Shown piece after piece: positions 1-6,294 of a stretch of DNA of 6,862 nucleotides. Each line of letters starts with the position of its first letter. Position 1 is the first letter of the stretch. A program made the position numbers and the translations under genes. Below the pieces are notes generated by a model. The model was not told the DNA's origin. It was given only the letters and a program-made list of their open reading frames with translations, and made no database searches. This DNA is from Akkermansia muciniphila. GTDB lineage: Bacteria > Pseudomonadota > Gammaproteobacteria > Burkholderiales > Burkholderiaceae_C. The stretch is taken from NCBI GenBank assembly GCA_943327015.2, contig CALPVM020000129.1, forward strand, positions 1-6,862, written 5' to 3'.

Positions 1-225
1 CAATTGCTGAACCAATGCTGCAGCAGCACGTGTCTCGCCCAATGAGACTGCGTGCACCCACACCAAATCACGCCTGCTGGCCGCAGGAATATTTTGCTCA
101 GAGTAATCACCAAAGCGCTCGGCAATGTTGGTGCCATACAGCGGCTCCGCTACAGCACGGCGTAGTAATTTGCGGCGCAGAAAAGGCTGCAATAGCCACA
201 TAACCACCGAATATAGCCAGCGCAT
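1..225 (-). CDS. waaA: 3-deoxy-D-manno-octulosonic acid (Kdo) transferase WaaA, N-terminal part, cut by window edge
   Basis: This enzyme transfers Kdo from CMP-Kdo to the tetraacyl lipid A precursor at the cytoplasmic face of the inner membrane, the step before heptose addition. Only the first 75 codons are present; the family is usually about 420 residues. A hydrophobic N-terminal stretch (roughly residues 3-16, with VVMWLLQPFL) followed by a basic RRKLLRR segment fits the membrane-associated N-terminus. The family signature WVHAVSLGETRAA lies at residues 56-68; Glu64 aligns with the catalytic base of characterised WaaA enzymes (family knowledge). The ATG shares one base with the waaC TGA (TGATG on the minus strand), which fixes the start and suggests translational coupling. 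Preceded by waaC and the phosphohexomutase gene, it belongs to an LPS inner-core operon. Identification is firm despite truncation. Confidence 0.93.
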   Translation of the reverse strand, partial: MRWLYSVVMWLLQPFLRRKLLRRAVAEPLYGTNIAERFGDYSEQNIPAASRRDLVWVHAVSLGETRAAAALVQQL

Positions 226-1244
226 CAATGCTGCCTTGCTAGCGGTGCTACTGCCAGCCACGCCTGCCATACTTGCTCCAAGGTGGGATAAGGGGTTGCA
301 AAGATGCTTTTTTGCAATAGACAGTCTTGCGGGCCGGTACGCCAAGCGGTATCAAAGTTATATATTTGCACATGCGGCACATCCAGCGCCACAGCAATAT
401 GGCTCAGGCCGCTGTCTACGCCAATTACCCCGGCACATTGCGCCAGCGTGTCCGTTACTACATCCAGAGTCATGGTTGGCCAGACCCATGCTTGATCCAG
501 TTGTGCAGCAATGGCTTGGCTAACAGCCAACTCTTGCGCGCTGCCTTGCGGTAGTGCAACTCTGTAGCCAGCAGCGTTTAGCCACTTACCAAGCTCTACC
601 CAATGTTCTAGCGGCCACTCTTTGTCTTTGCGCGATGTGCCGTGCACCAAGGCTACGCAGGGCTTACCCAAACTGCTATCGCTTGCAACGGGCAGTTGCC
701 CCATGCTGCCCGCAAGCAAGCCACAACGGGGAGCACCTTGGTAGGTATAGCCCAATGCCTGCGCACACACGATGCGTGAGCGTTCCACCGCGTGCACATG
801 GGGCTGCAGCACAATGGCACGGTCTGCAACCCAGCGGGTGGGTGCTTCATAGCCCGAACCATCGGTTTGGTTAGCCATGGCATAACGCACGCCTTGCGCT
901 TGGGTGCGGGCAAGCCACGCCACCAACGCCGATTTTGTTAAACCTTGCAAGTCGATCACGGCATCGTACTCTTCTTGCTGTAACTCTGCTTTGAACTGTT
1001 GCCACTGCTTGCGGGTGGTTACAGCCAAAGGTTTTTTTCGCCATGTACGAATTTCGCAAGCGATAACGCGGCGGATGCCGGCGCAACGCGCCACCAGCGG
1101 CACAAAGCCGCGCTCGACTACCCAGTCTATGTGTACGCCGGGGAGTGCCTGAAGTATGTCCTGCACTGCAGGCATGGCATGCACCACATCTCCAAGAGAT
1201 GAGAGCTTAACAATCAGTACCTTGGTCAAGGGTTTGTGTACCAA
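225..1244 (-). CDS. waaC: Lipopolysaccharide heptosyltransferase I (GT9 family)
   Basis: WaaC adds the first L-glycero-D-manno-heptose from ADP-heptose to Kdo2-lipid A at the inner face of the cytoplasmic membrane. The 339-residue frame is a normal length. The N-terminal GT9 motif KLSSLGDVVHAMP is at residues 13-25, with Asp19 matching the catalytic-region Asp of E. coli WaaC. The segment HGTSRKDKEWP (201-211) carries Lys208 in the position of the conserved sugar-phosphate-binding Lys, and GVDSGLSH (275-282) is the nucleotide-sugar loop, with Ser where many homologues have Thr. The start is uncertain: the frame has no early ATG, and an in-frame TGA lies just upstream. TTG at 1244 is the first usable codon; a second TTG at 1229 would give MTKVLIVKLSSLGD, closer to the usual N-terminus. 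No clear Shine-Dalgarno precedes either, and the upstream gene stops 5 nt before 1244, so reinitiation by coupling is likely. Confidence 0.93.
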   Translation of the reverse strand: MVHKPLTKVLIVKLSSLGDVVHAMPAVQDILQALPGVHIDWVVERGFVPLVARCAGIRRVIACEIRTWRKKPLAVTTRKQWQQFKAELQQEEYDAVIDLQGLTKSALVAWLARTQAQGVRYAMANQTDGSGYEAPTRWVADRAIVLQPHVHAVERSRIVCAQALGYTYQGAPRCGLLAGSMGQLPVASDSSLGKPCVALVHGTSRKDKEWPLEHWVELGKWLNAAGYRVALPQGSAQELAVSQAIAAQLDQAWVWPTMTLDVVTDTLAQCAGVIGVDSGLSHIAVALDVPHVQIYNFDTAWRTGPQDCLLQKSIFATPYPTLEQVWQAWLAVAPLARQH

Positions 1245-1249
1245 ACAGT

Positions 1250-2632
1250 TTAATGCGCCGATTGCTCAAACTGAGCATCCGGTTTAACCGCACGCAGCAG
1301 TTGCAGCATGTCGTGTTCAATGCGGTGCAAGGCTTCTGGCGTCTGGCCCTCAAACCGCACCACCAGCACCGGCGTGGTGTTGGAGGCGCGCACCAACCCA
1401 AAACCGTCCGGCCAATCCACGCGCAAACCATCAATCGTATTGATTTGGGCTGGAGCAGCAAACGCTGCTTGCTGCACCAATTGGGCCACTACACGGTGTG
1501 GCTCGCCTTCAGCACAGGGTACGTTCAACTCTGGCGTAGAAAAACTGGTGGGCAGCGCATTGAGCACCGCTCCCGCGTCTGGAGCACGGCTCACAATTTC
1601 CAACAAGCGGCAACCGGCATAGGTACCATCATCAAAACCAAACCAACGTTCTTTAAAGAAAATGTGTCCACTCATCTCGCCCCCCAAGGGCGAATCAACC
1701 TCACGCATTTTGGCTTTAATTAGAGAATGCCCGGTTTTGAACATCAAGGGCACACCACCAGCTTCGGCTATGGCTGGTGCGAGTCGCTGCGAGCACTTCA
1801 CGTCAAACACAATCGTGCCGCCTGGCACACGTGAAAGCACATCCTGCGCAAAAAGCATCATTTGCCGATCAGGGTAAATATTGGTGCCGTCTTTGGTCAC
1901 AATGCCGAGACGGTCTCCATCGCCGTCAAACGCTAGGCCGAGTTCGGCGTCACCAGCTTGCAACGCTGCAATCAGGTCTTTCAAATTCTCTGGCTTGCTG
2001 GGGTCGGGGTGGTGATTTGGAAAATTGCCATCCACCTCGCTAAACAGCTCCTGCACTTCACAACCAATGGCTCGCAAAATATCAGGCGCAGAAGCACCGG
2101 CCACGCCGTTGCCGGAATCGACCACAATTTTGATGGGGCGAGAAAGTTGAATGTCACCCACAATACGCTCGCGGTATGCGGCAGTAACGTCCTTGGACTC
2201 TACCCGGCCTCCAGGCTGTAGCGTCCAGGCTTGCGTTTCCATCATGCGGCGCAGTGCCTGAATGTCGTCGCCATAAATGGCACGCCCCGCCATCACCATC
2301 TTGAAGCCGTTGTAATCGCGCGGATTATGGCTACCCGTAACCTGTATTCCACTGGCGCACAGTGTGCTGGCAGCAAAGTACAACATGGGGGTGGTGACCA
2401 TACCCACATCAATCACCGCAATGCCGGCCTCTTGCAGACCGCGCATCAAAGCCGCCGACAAAGCGGGGCCGCTTAAACGCCCGTCACGCCCCACCGCCAC
2501 CGTGGTTTGCCCTTGTGCCATGGCCATCGTGCCAAAGGCACGACCCAAGTACAGGGCAATGTGTTCATTCAACGTGGTAGGAACAACACCCCGAATATCG
2601 TAGGCTTTAAATATAACGGGAGAAATTTGCAT
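1250..2632 (-). CDS. Phosphomannomutase/phosphoglucomutase (AlgC/ManB type)
   Basis: A cytoplasmic alpha-D-phosphohexomutase interconverting hexose 6-phosphates and 1-phosphates, supplying precursors of GDP-mannose and UDP-glucose for LPS and exopolysaccharide. With start ATG 2632 the protein is 460 residues, typical of the AlgC family. All four active-site elements are visible: the phosphoserine loop TGSHNP (99-104, Ser101), the Mg-binding loop DGDGDR (236-241), the sugar-binding GEMSGH (318-323) and the C-terminal phosphate-binding RASNTTP (415-421). The frame is open to a TTG at 2650, but the ATG giving MQISPVIFKAYDIRG matches the family N-terminus, so I chose it; upstream ribosome-binding sequence is weak. 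It is first in the operon with waaC and waaA. Substrate preference (mannose or glucose) cannot be read from sequence, so no symbol is given. Confidence 0.95.
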   Translation of the reverse strand: MQISPVIFKAYDIRGVVPTTLNEHIALYLGRAFGTMAMAQGQTTVAVGRDGRLSGPALSAALMRGLQEAGIAVIDVGMVTTPMLYFAASTLCASGIQVTGSHNPRDYNGFKMVMAGRAIYGDDIQALRRMMETQAWTLQPGGRVESKDVTAAYRERIVGDIQLSRPIKIVVDSGNGVAGASAPDILRAIGCEVQELFSEVDGNFPNHHPDPSKPENLKDLIAALQAGDAELGLAFDGDGDRLGIVTKDGTNIYPDRQMMLFAQDVLSRVPGGTIVFDVKCSQRLAPAIAEAGGVPLMFKTGHSLIKAKMREVDSPLGGEMSGHIFFKERWFGFDDGTYAGCRLLEIVSRAPDAGAVLNALPTSFSTPELNVPCAEGEPHRVVAQLVQQAAFAAPAQINTIDGLRVDWPDGFGLVRASNTTPVLVVRFEGQTPEALHRIEHDMLQLLRAVKPDAQFEQSAH

Positions 2633-2789
2633 ATCCACAGTCCAGTACAACGATTAAATTCAGAAAAGTAACGGTCATGTATTGTAGTGAGCGTTAGCTA
2701 TTAGAATGATGTCGCCTGATTTTAATAAAAAGCCACGCCAAAGCTGTATTTTTGCTTTGACGTCCGTTTAACCTATACGCACTGAGACT
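2633..2789. other. Divergent intergenic region between the LPS operon and the EEP gene
   Basis: This 157-bp stretch separates two divergently read genes, so it must carry promoters for both strands. It is visibly more AT-rich than the flanking genes. Apart from a possible minus-strand -10 box (2681-2686), no good sigma-70 promoter is visible. For the plus strand there is a TTGACG at 2757-2762 and a CTATAC at 2773-2778, but they are only 10 bp apart, too close to form a standard promoter. A 6-bp inverted repeat CAAAGC/GCTTTG (2739-2744 and 2754-2759) with a 9-nt T-rich loop lies just upstream of the EEP gene; it is too weak to call an operator or terminator. Confidence 0.6.
2681..2686 (-). promoter_or_regulatory. 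Possible -10 box for the phosphohexomutase-waaC-waaA operon
   Basis: The minus-strand hexamer is TACAAT, five of six bases of the sigma-70 -10 consensus, and would give a leader of about 40 nt before the ATG at 2632. No recognisable -35 hexamer lies 16-18 bp upstream, so this is a weak, inferred call. Confidence 0.25.
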
Positions 2790-3884
2790 ATGTCAAAAAC
2801 CAAAAAAATCCTAGGCTACCTAGGTATTGCTATCGTTACGCTGGTCATCTCTTTATTTTTACTCATCCGTTTAAGCACCTACCACCCTGCAGAGATTGAG
2901 GCCGCAGAAATGAGCTGCCCAGCCGACACTCCCAAACTCAAACCCGGCCAATCCATTAAAGTCATGAGCTGGAATGTGCAGTACATGGCAGGCAAAAATT
3001 ATGTGTTTTATTACGATCTGCTCGATGGCTCCGGCCCGGATGTGCGTCCTGAACGCAAAGACATTGAGGCCACTTTTAGCGAAGTTGCACGTGTCATTCG
3101 TGAAGAAAGCCCCGATATCGTGCTGCTGCAAGAAGTTGACCAGGGCGCAAAACGCACTGACAAAGAAGACCAGCATGCACGCCTGCTGGAGATGTTAAAA
3201 GACCAGAAATATGCTTGCCACGCTCAGGCTTTTTACTGGAAAGGTGCATTTATTCCGCACCCCAAAGTCATGGGTTCTGTCGGGTTGAAGTTGTCAACAT
3301 TCTCACGCTTTCACATTGACAGCGCAACACGCCGCTCGTTACCAATGCTCAAGCAAGACTGGCTGACAGATCAGTTCTACCTCAAGCGCACGATTCTTGA
3401 AACCGCCTTGTCGGTAGAAGGTCGCCCCCAGCCTATGGTGGCTTTAAACACCCACCTCGATGCCTTTGCCCAAGGCACCGATACTATGGAACGCCAAGTT
3501 GCAACTTTAAGCGCTCGTATTGCAGAGTTGGAAGCGAACAAAACGCCTTGGGTCAGTGGTGGTGACTACAACCTGCTACCTCCCGGCGATGCCTATGACC
3601 GCTTGATTCCAGAAAAACGCTTGTATTACAAACCCAAATCAGAACTGGAACCTCTTTTTACTACTTACCAAGCGGTGCCTTCTGCAGCGCAAACCCAAGG
3701 TCCTGATGCTGCCAAATGGTTTACCCATTTTCCAAACGACCCCACCATCAAGGCACCAGATCGCACGATTGACTTTATCTTTATCTCGCGCCACCTGACT
3801 TTGGGCAACCATTCGGTGCGCCAGAAAGACACTTTGAAGATTTCAGATCATCTACCGATTTTGGCTGAAGTAACTTTGCAATAA
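2790..3884 (+). CDS. Membrane-anchored endonuclease/exonuclease/phosphatase (EEP) family protein
   Basis: A 364-residue protein of the EEP superfamily, metal-dependent phosphodiesterases and phosphatases that include AP endonucleases, DNase I, inositol-phosphate phosphatases and sphingomyelinases. A basic start (MSKTKK) is followed by one hydrophobic helix at about residues 8-27, and no further membrane segment. By the positive-inside rule the catalytic domain should face the periplasm. The EEP motifs occur in order: SWNVQ (Asn62), LQEVD (Glu115), NTHLD (His222, Asp224), GGDYN (Asp259, Asn261), the DRTID segment (324-328) and SDHLP (Asp353, His354). All expected metal-binding and catalytic residues are therefore present. 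The only two cysteines, Cys43 and Cys143, are both in the predicted periplasmic part and could form a disulfide. It is divergent from the LPS operon and ends 47 nt before ogt. The substrate is unknown; a periplasmic lipid- or phosphate-ester hydrolase is as plausible as a nuclease. No strong Shine-Dalgarno is seen. Confidence 0.9.
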   Translation: MSKTKKILGYLGIAIVTLVISLFLLIRLSTYHPAEIEAAEMSCPADTPKLKPGQSIKVMSWNVQYMAGKNYVFYYDLLDGSGPDVRPERKDIEATFSEVARVIREESPDIVLLQEVDQGAKRTDKEDQHARLLEMLKDQKYACHAQAFYWKGAFIPHPKVMGSVGLKLSTFSRFHIDSATRRSLPMLKQDWLTDQFYLKRTILETALSVEGRPQPMVALNTHLDAFAQGTDTMERQVATLSARIAELEANKTPWVSGGDYNLLPPGDAYDRLIPEKRLYYKPKSELEPLFTTYQAVPSAAQTQGPDAAKWFTHFPNDPTIKAPDRTIDFIFISRHLTLGNHSVRQKDTLKISDHLPILAEVTLQ

Positions 3885-3896
3885 TCTTTCTCACCT

Positions 3897-3925
3897 TTGC
3901 TCAAGCACCCGGCAGGGCGTAAAAT
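3897..3925 (+). promoter_or_regulatory. Candidate sigma-70 promoter for ogt, giving a near-leaderless transcript
   Basis: TTGCTC (3897-3902) and TAAAAT (3920-3925) are separated by exactly 17 bp; the -10 matches five of six consensus bases, the -35 three of six. Transcription would begin about 7 bp after the -10, at or next to the ogt ATG at 3932. The ogt start has no properly spaced Shine-Dalgarno (GGCAGGG lies some 15 nt away), consistent with a leaderless message. Inference only. Confidence 0.35.
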
Positions 3926-3931
3926 TCTGCA

Positions 3932-4426
3932 ATGAATTCATCGCCCTGCATTCAGTTTTGCACAAACGCTACGCCTTGGGGAACCATATTGTTAGCGGCA
4001 CAACAAGAAGCGCTGTGGGGCGTGTGGTTTGAAGATCAAACGCACTTTCCGGATGCATCCCAATGGACGCCCACCACCGATCATCCGGTCTTAAACAATG
4101 CAACCCAACAGTTGCAATCCTATTGTGCTGGCAGCACGACACTTTTTGATTTACCCATCAACACCCTAATGGGCACACCTTTTCAACAGCAGGTATGGCG
4201 AAGTATCGCCAAGATACCGTTTGGCACAACCTGTACATACAGCCATATTGCACAAGACATTGGCAAACCCAAAGCCGTGCGTGCCGTTGCCAACGCGATT
4301 GCTCGCAACCGCTGGATGATTGTTCTACCTTGCCACCGGGTTGTTGGCAGCCAAGGCCAGTTAACTGGTTATGCCGCAGGGCTAGAGCGCAAATCTGCCC
4401 TGCTCCAGTTTGAAAGTCGAACTTGA
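3932..4426 (+). CDS. ogt: Methylated-DNA--protein-cysteine S-methyltransferase (Ogt/AGT family)
   Basis: This suicide DNA-repair protein transfers the alkyl group from O6-alkylguanine or O4-alkylthymine in DNA to its own cysteine. At 164 residues it is the short Ogt type without an AdaA domain. The acceptor motif PCHRV is at 133-137 with Cys134 and His135. The helix-turn-helix region TPFQQQVWRSIAKIPFG (82-98) and Tyr103 precede it. Arg117 occupies the arginine-finger position, and Glu161 in LLQFE fits the Glu of the Cys-His-Glu relay. One oddity: the usual Asn-Pro seven or eight residues before PCHRV is Asn126-Arg127 here. The gene overlaps the EamA transporter by 4 nt and probably shares its message. 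A candidate promoter lies immediately upstream. Confidence 0.95.
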   Translation: MNSSPCIQFCTNATPWGTILLAAQQEALWGVWFEDQTHFPDASQWTPTTDHPVLNNATQQLQSYCAGSTTLFDLPINTLMGTPFQQQVWRSIAKIPFGTTCTYSHIAQDIGKPKAVRAVANAIARNRWMIVLPCHRVVGSQGQLTGYAAGLERKSALLQFESRT

Positions 4427-5337
4427 CACCCCATTCCGGCTCCATACCCGCCCGCGTTTGGCTGGCTGACTTTGTATTGCTTTCTGCCATCTGGGGATCT
4501 TCATTCATGTTCATGCGAATCGGCGCACGTGAATTTGGCCCCCTGCCCACGGCAGGACTGCGCGTTTCTATTGCAGCCGTTTTCTTATTGCCTCTGCTGC
4601 TGCTCAAAGGTCAGGGCAAACAATTAATTACCAACTGGAAACCCACCTTTGTAGTCGGTATTTTGAATTCAGCGCTGCCCTTCATTTGTTTTTCTTTTGC
4701 GCTGCTACACATCTCGACCGGTTTAACGTCCATCATGAACGCTACAGTACCTTTGTTTGGCGCTGCCATTGCCTGGATATGGCTGGGTGACAAGCTCAAT
4801 TTTTCGCGCACAGTGGGGCTGCTGGTCGGCTTTTTTGGCATCACATTACTGGTTTATAAGAAATCCAGCTTTAGCAACGATAGCGGTCAAATGGCCACCG
4901 GCTGGGCAATACTGGCCTGTTTAGGTGCCTGCCTGTGCTACGGCATTGCGGCCAGCGTAACCCGCAAGTTCATGGCGGGAATGCCGTCGCTGGCAGCCGC
5001 AACCGGCAGCCAAACCGGAGCAGCACTAGCCATGGTGCCGTTTGTTATCGGATTCTGGCCCGATCATCCCGTTAGCACCCATGCTTGGCTGGCACTGCTG
5101 GCACTGGGCGTGATGTGTTCTGGCGTAGCGTATATTTTATTTTTCAGGCTTATTGAGCGCATCGGCCCCACCAAAACTCTGTCCGTCACCTTTGCAATAC
5201 CGGTATTTGCTATTTTGTATGGGGTGCTGTTGCTGGGTGAGGAAGTAACCGGGTGGATGCTCGGCTGCGGCCTGATTATTGTGGCGGGCACGACACTATC
5301 CACCGGACTGGTTTCATTCAACCGGTCTAAGCAGTAA
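4423..5337 (+). CDS. EamA/DMT-superfamily transporter (RhaT/RarD-like permease)
   Basis: A 304-residue inner-membrane protein with the drug/metabolite transporter layout: two EamA repeats at about residues 15-145 and 160-293, each with five hydrophobic helices (near 13-33, 41-61, 73-93, 97-120, 128-145, then 159-180, 188-210, 219-242, 252-271, 276-297). Typical repeat features are IWGSSFMFMRIG (23-34), the NATVPLFGA segment closing helix 4 of repeat 1 (106-114) and the GEEVTGW loop (272-278). The start is TTG: an in-frame TGA at 4411-4413 rules out anything earlier, and the next ATG would remove part of helix 1. TTG overlaps the ogt stop as TTGA, so expression should be coupled to ogt. Members export amino acids, metabolites or drugs; the substrate here cannot be inferred. 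No terminator lies between it and the SDR gene 53 nt downstream. Confidence 0.92.
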   Translation: MTPHSGSIPARVWLADFVLLSAIWGSSFMFMRIGAREFGPLPTAGLRVSIAAVFLLPLLLLKGQGKQLITNWKPTFVVGILNSALPFICFSFALLHISTGLTSIMNATVPLFGAAIAWIWLGDKLNFSRTVGLLVGFFGITLLVYKKSSFSNDSGQMATGWAILACLGACLCYGIAASVTRKFMAGMPSLAAATGSQTGAALAMVPFVIGFWPDHPVSTHAWLALLALGVMCSGVAYILFFRLIERIGPTKTLSVTFAIPVFAILYGVLLLGEEVTGWMLGCGLIIVAGTTLSTGLVSFNRSKQ

Positions 5338-5390
5338 GTATTACCATTGGCATTTTTTAACCATCGCACTTTTATCAACAGGATCACATC

Positions 5391-6149
5391 ATGGACATAG
5401 CAGGCAAAGTTTTTATCGTTACCGGCGGCGCATCGGGTTTGGGCGAAGGCACCGCCCGTTTACTGGCAGCCAAAGGCGGCAAAGTCGTTATTGCAGACAT
5501 GCAAGCTGAAAAAGGCGCCGCAGTTGCCAAAGATATTGGTGGTGCATTTGTGCAGTGCGACGTCAGCAGCGAGGCCGATGGTCAAAAAGTCGTAGATCAG
5601 GCTGTTTCCATGGGCAAACTCATGGGTTTGGTGAATTGTGCCGGCATTGCGCCCGCCGAAAAAACGGTAGGTAAAAACGGCGCGCATGCCTTGACAACCT
5701 TTAGTAAGTGCATACAGGTCAACCTGATTGGCAGCTTTAACATGATCCGCCTTAGCGCAGAGGCCATGAGCAAAAACGAGCCCGAAGCCACGGGTGAGCG
5801 CGGCGCCATCATTTCTACCGCATCGGTCGCCGCTTATGACGGACAAATGGGTCAAGCCGCCTACAGCGCATCAAAAGGTGGAGTGGTAGGCATGACGCTA
5901 CCTATTGCGCGCGATCTGGCACGCAACGGCATCCGCAATATGACAATTGCACCCGGCATATTTGGCACACCCATGATGTTTAGCATGCCGCAAGAAGTGC
6001 AGGACTCGCTGGCAGCCAGCGTGCCGTTCCCATCTAGGCTGGGTACACCACAAGATTACGCCAAGTTGGCACAGCATATTTTTGAAAACGATATGCTCAA
6101 TGGCGAAGTGATACGCCTTGACGGCGCCATTCGGCTGGCACCGCGCTGA
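5391..6149 (+). CDS. Short-chain dehydrogenase, 3-hydroxyacyl-CoA dehydrogenase type 2 (HSD10-like)
   Basis: A 252-residue cytoplasmic SDR, probably oxidising 3-hydroxyacyl-CoA or 2-methyl-3-hydroxybutyryl-CoA with NAD in fatty-acid or isoleucine degradation. Classical SDR elements are the Rossmann loop TGGASGLG (11-18), Asp36 at the end of beta 2 (predicts NAD over NADP), VNCAG (81-85), Asn111, Ser145 in STASVAAYDG, and Tyr158/Lys162 in YSASK. The assignment to the HSD10-like group rests on the C-terminal half: MTIAPGIFGTPMM (184-196), MPQEVQDSL (199-207), PFPSRLG (212-218) and MLNGEVIRLDGAIR (235-248), the group's usual wording. The start is clear: AGGA at 5379-5382, 8 nt before ATG. A strong palindromic terminator follows. 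Exact substrate is inferred from family resemblance. Confidence 0.92.
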   Translation: MDIAGKVFIVTGGASGLGEGTARLLAAKGGKVVIADMQAEKGAAVAKDIGGAFVQCDVSSEADGQKVVDQAVSMGKLMGLVNCAGIAPAEKTVGKNGAHALTTFSKCIQVNLIGSFNMIRLSAEAMSKNEPEATGERGAIISTASVAAYDGQMGQAAYSASKGGVVGMTLPIARDLARNGIRNMTIAPGIFGTPMMFSMPQEVQDSLAASVPFPSRLGTPQDYAKLAQHIFENDMLNGEVIRLDGAIRLAPR

Positions 6150-6178
6150 TAGTCTTTATAATTAGAGTTTAGCTACGA

Positions 6179-6206
6179 ATAAAAAAGCACGATCGTGCTT
6201 TTTTAT
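6179..6206. terminator. Perfect 28-bp palindrome, probable bidirectional intrinsic terminator
   Basis: The core GCACGATCGTGC (6187-6198) is a perfect palindrome flanked by six A on the left and six T on the right; symmetry extends one AT step further each side, for 28 bp in all. As RNA from the plus strand it folds into a stem with a GAUC loop and ends in a U tract, the form of a rho-independent terminator about 30 nt after the SDR stop. The symmetry means it would work from either strand, though no convergent gene is present. A protein-bound operator is an alternative reading. Confidence 0.8.
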
Positions 6207-6209
6207 AAT
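6204..6209 (+). promoter_or_regulatory. Possible -10 box for the ETF-QO gene, abutting the terminator
   Basis: TATAAT, a perfect -10 consensus, begins at the last T of the terminator's U tract. The region 17 bp upstream is an A tract rather than a -35 hexamer, so the promoter is doubtful. If used, the leader would be about 80 nt and would include the hairpin at 6235-6261. Confidence 0.25.
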
Positions 6210-6234
6210 TTCGCTTTTAGAATGTGCATCAAGC

Positions 6235-6263
6235 GACCACACAAAGTTTGCTTTGGTGGTTTT
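6235..6263 (+). other. Bulged hairpin followed by a short T run in the ETF-QO upstream region
   Basis: ACCACACAAAG (6236-6246) pairs with CTTTGGTGGT (6251-6260) to form ten base pairs with a single bulged A and a TTTG loop, with a possible G-U pair outside, then TTT. It could be a second, weak terminator in tandem with the palindrome or a structured 5' leader element for the ETF-QO message. Sequence alone cannot decide. Confidence 0.45.
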
Positions 6264-6294
6264 ATCGCCCCCTAACTTAATACCGGGACTATCC

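Noticed and set aside
125..523. A 132-codon plus-strand open frame over the waaC-waaA junction.
   Set aside because: It is fully antisense to two firmly identified genes, and the product has no recognisable domain.
1253..1723. A 156-codon plus-strand open frame opposite the phosphohexomutase gene.
   Set aside because: It lies antisense to a gene with all family motifs, its product is low-complexity in character (Arg, His, Gln rich), and it resembles no family I know. It is a shadow frame.
2633..2650. An earlier TTG start (2650) for the phosphohexomutase.
   Set aside because: The ATG at 2632 gives the usual family N-terminus; the six extra residues have no family match.
2739..2759. A CAAAGC/GCTTTG inverted repeat with a 9-nt loop upstream of the EEP gene, considered as terminator or operator.
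   Set aside because: The stem is only six pairs, the T run is inside the loop rather than after the stem, and no promoter context supports it.
2757..2778. TTGACG and CTATAC as a promoter for the EEP gene.
   Set aside because: The hexamers are 10 bp apart, far from the 16-18 bp needed by sigma-70.
4158..4607. A 149-codon minus-strand open frame opposite ogt and the transporter.
   Set aside because: It crosses the boundary of two well-supported sense genes, has no motif, and has no visible ribosome-binding site.
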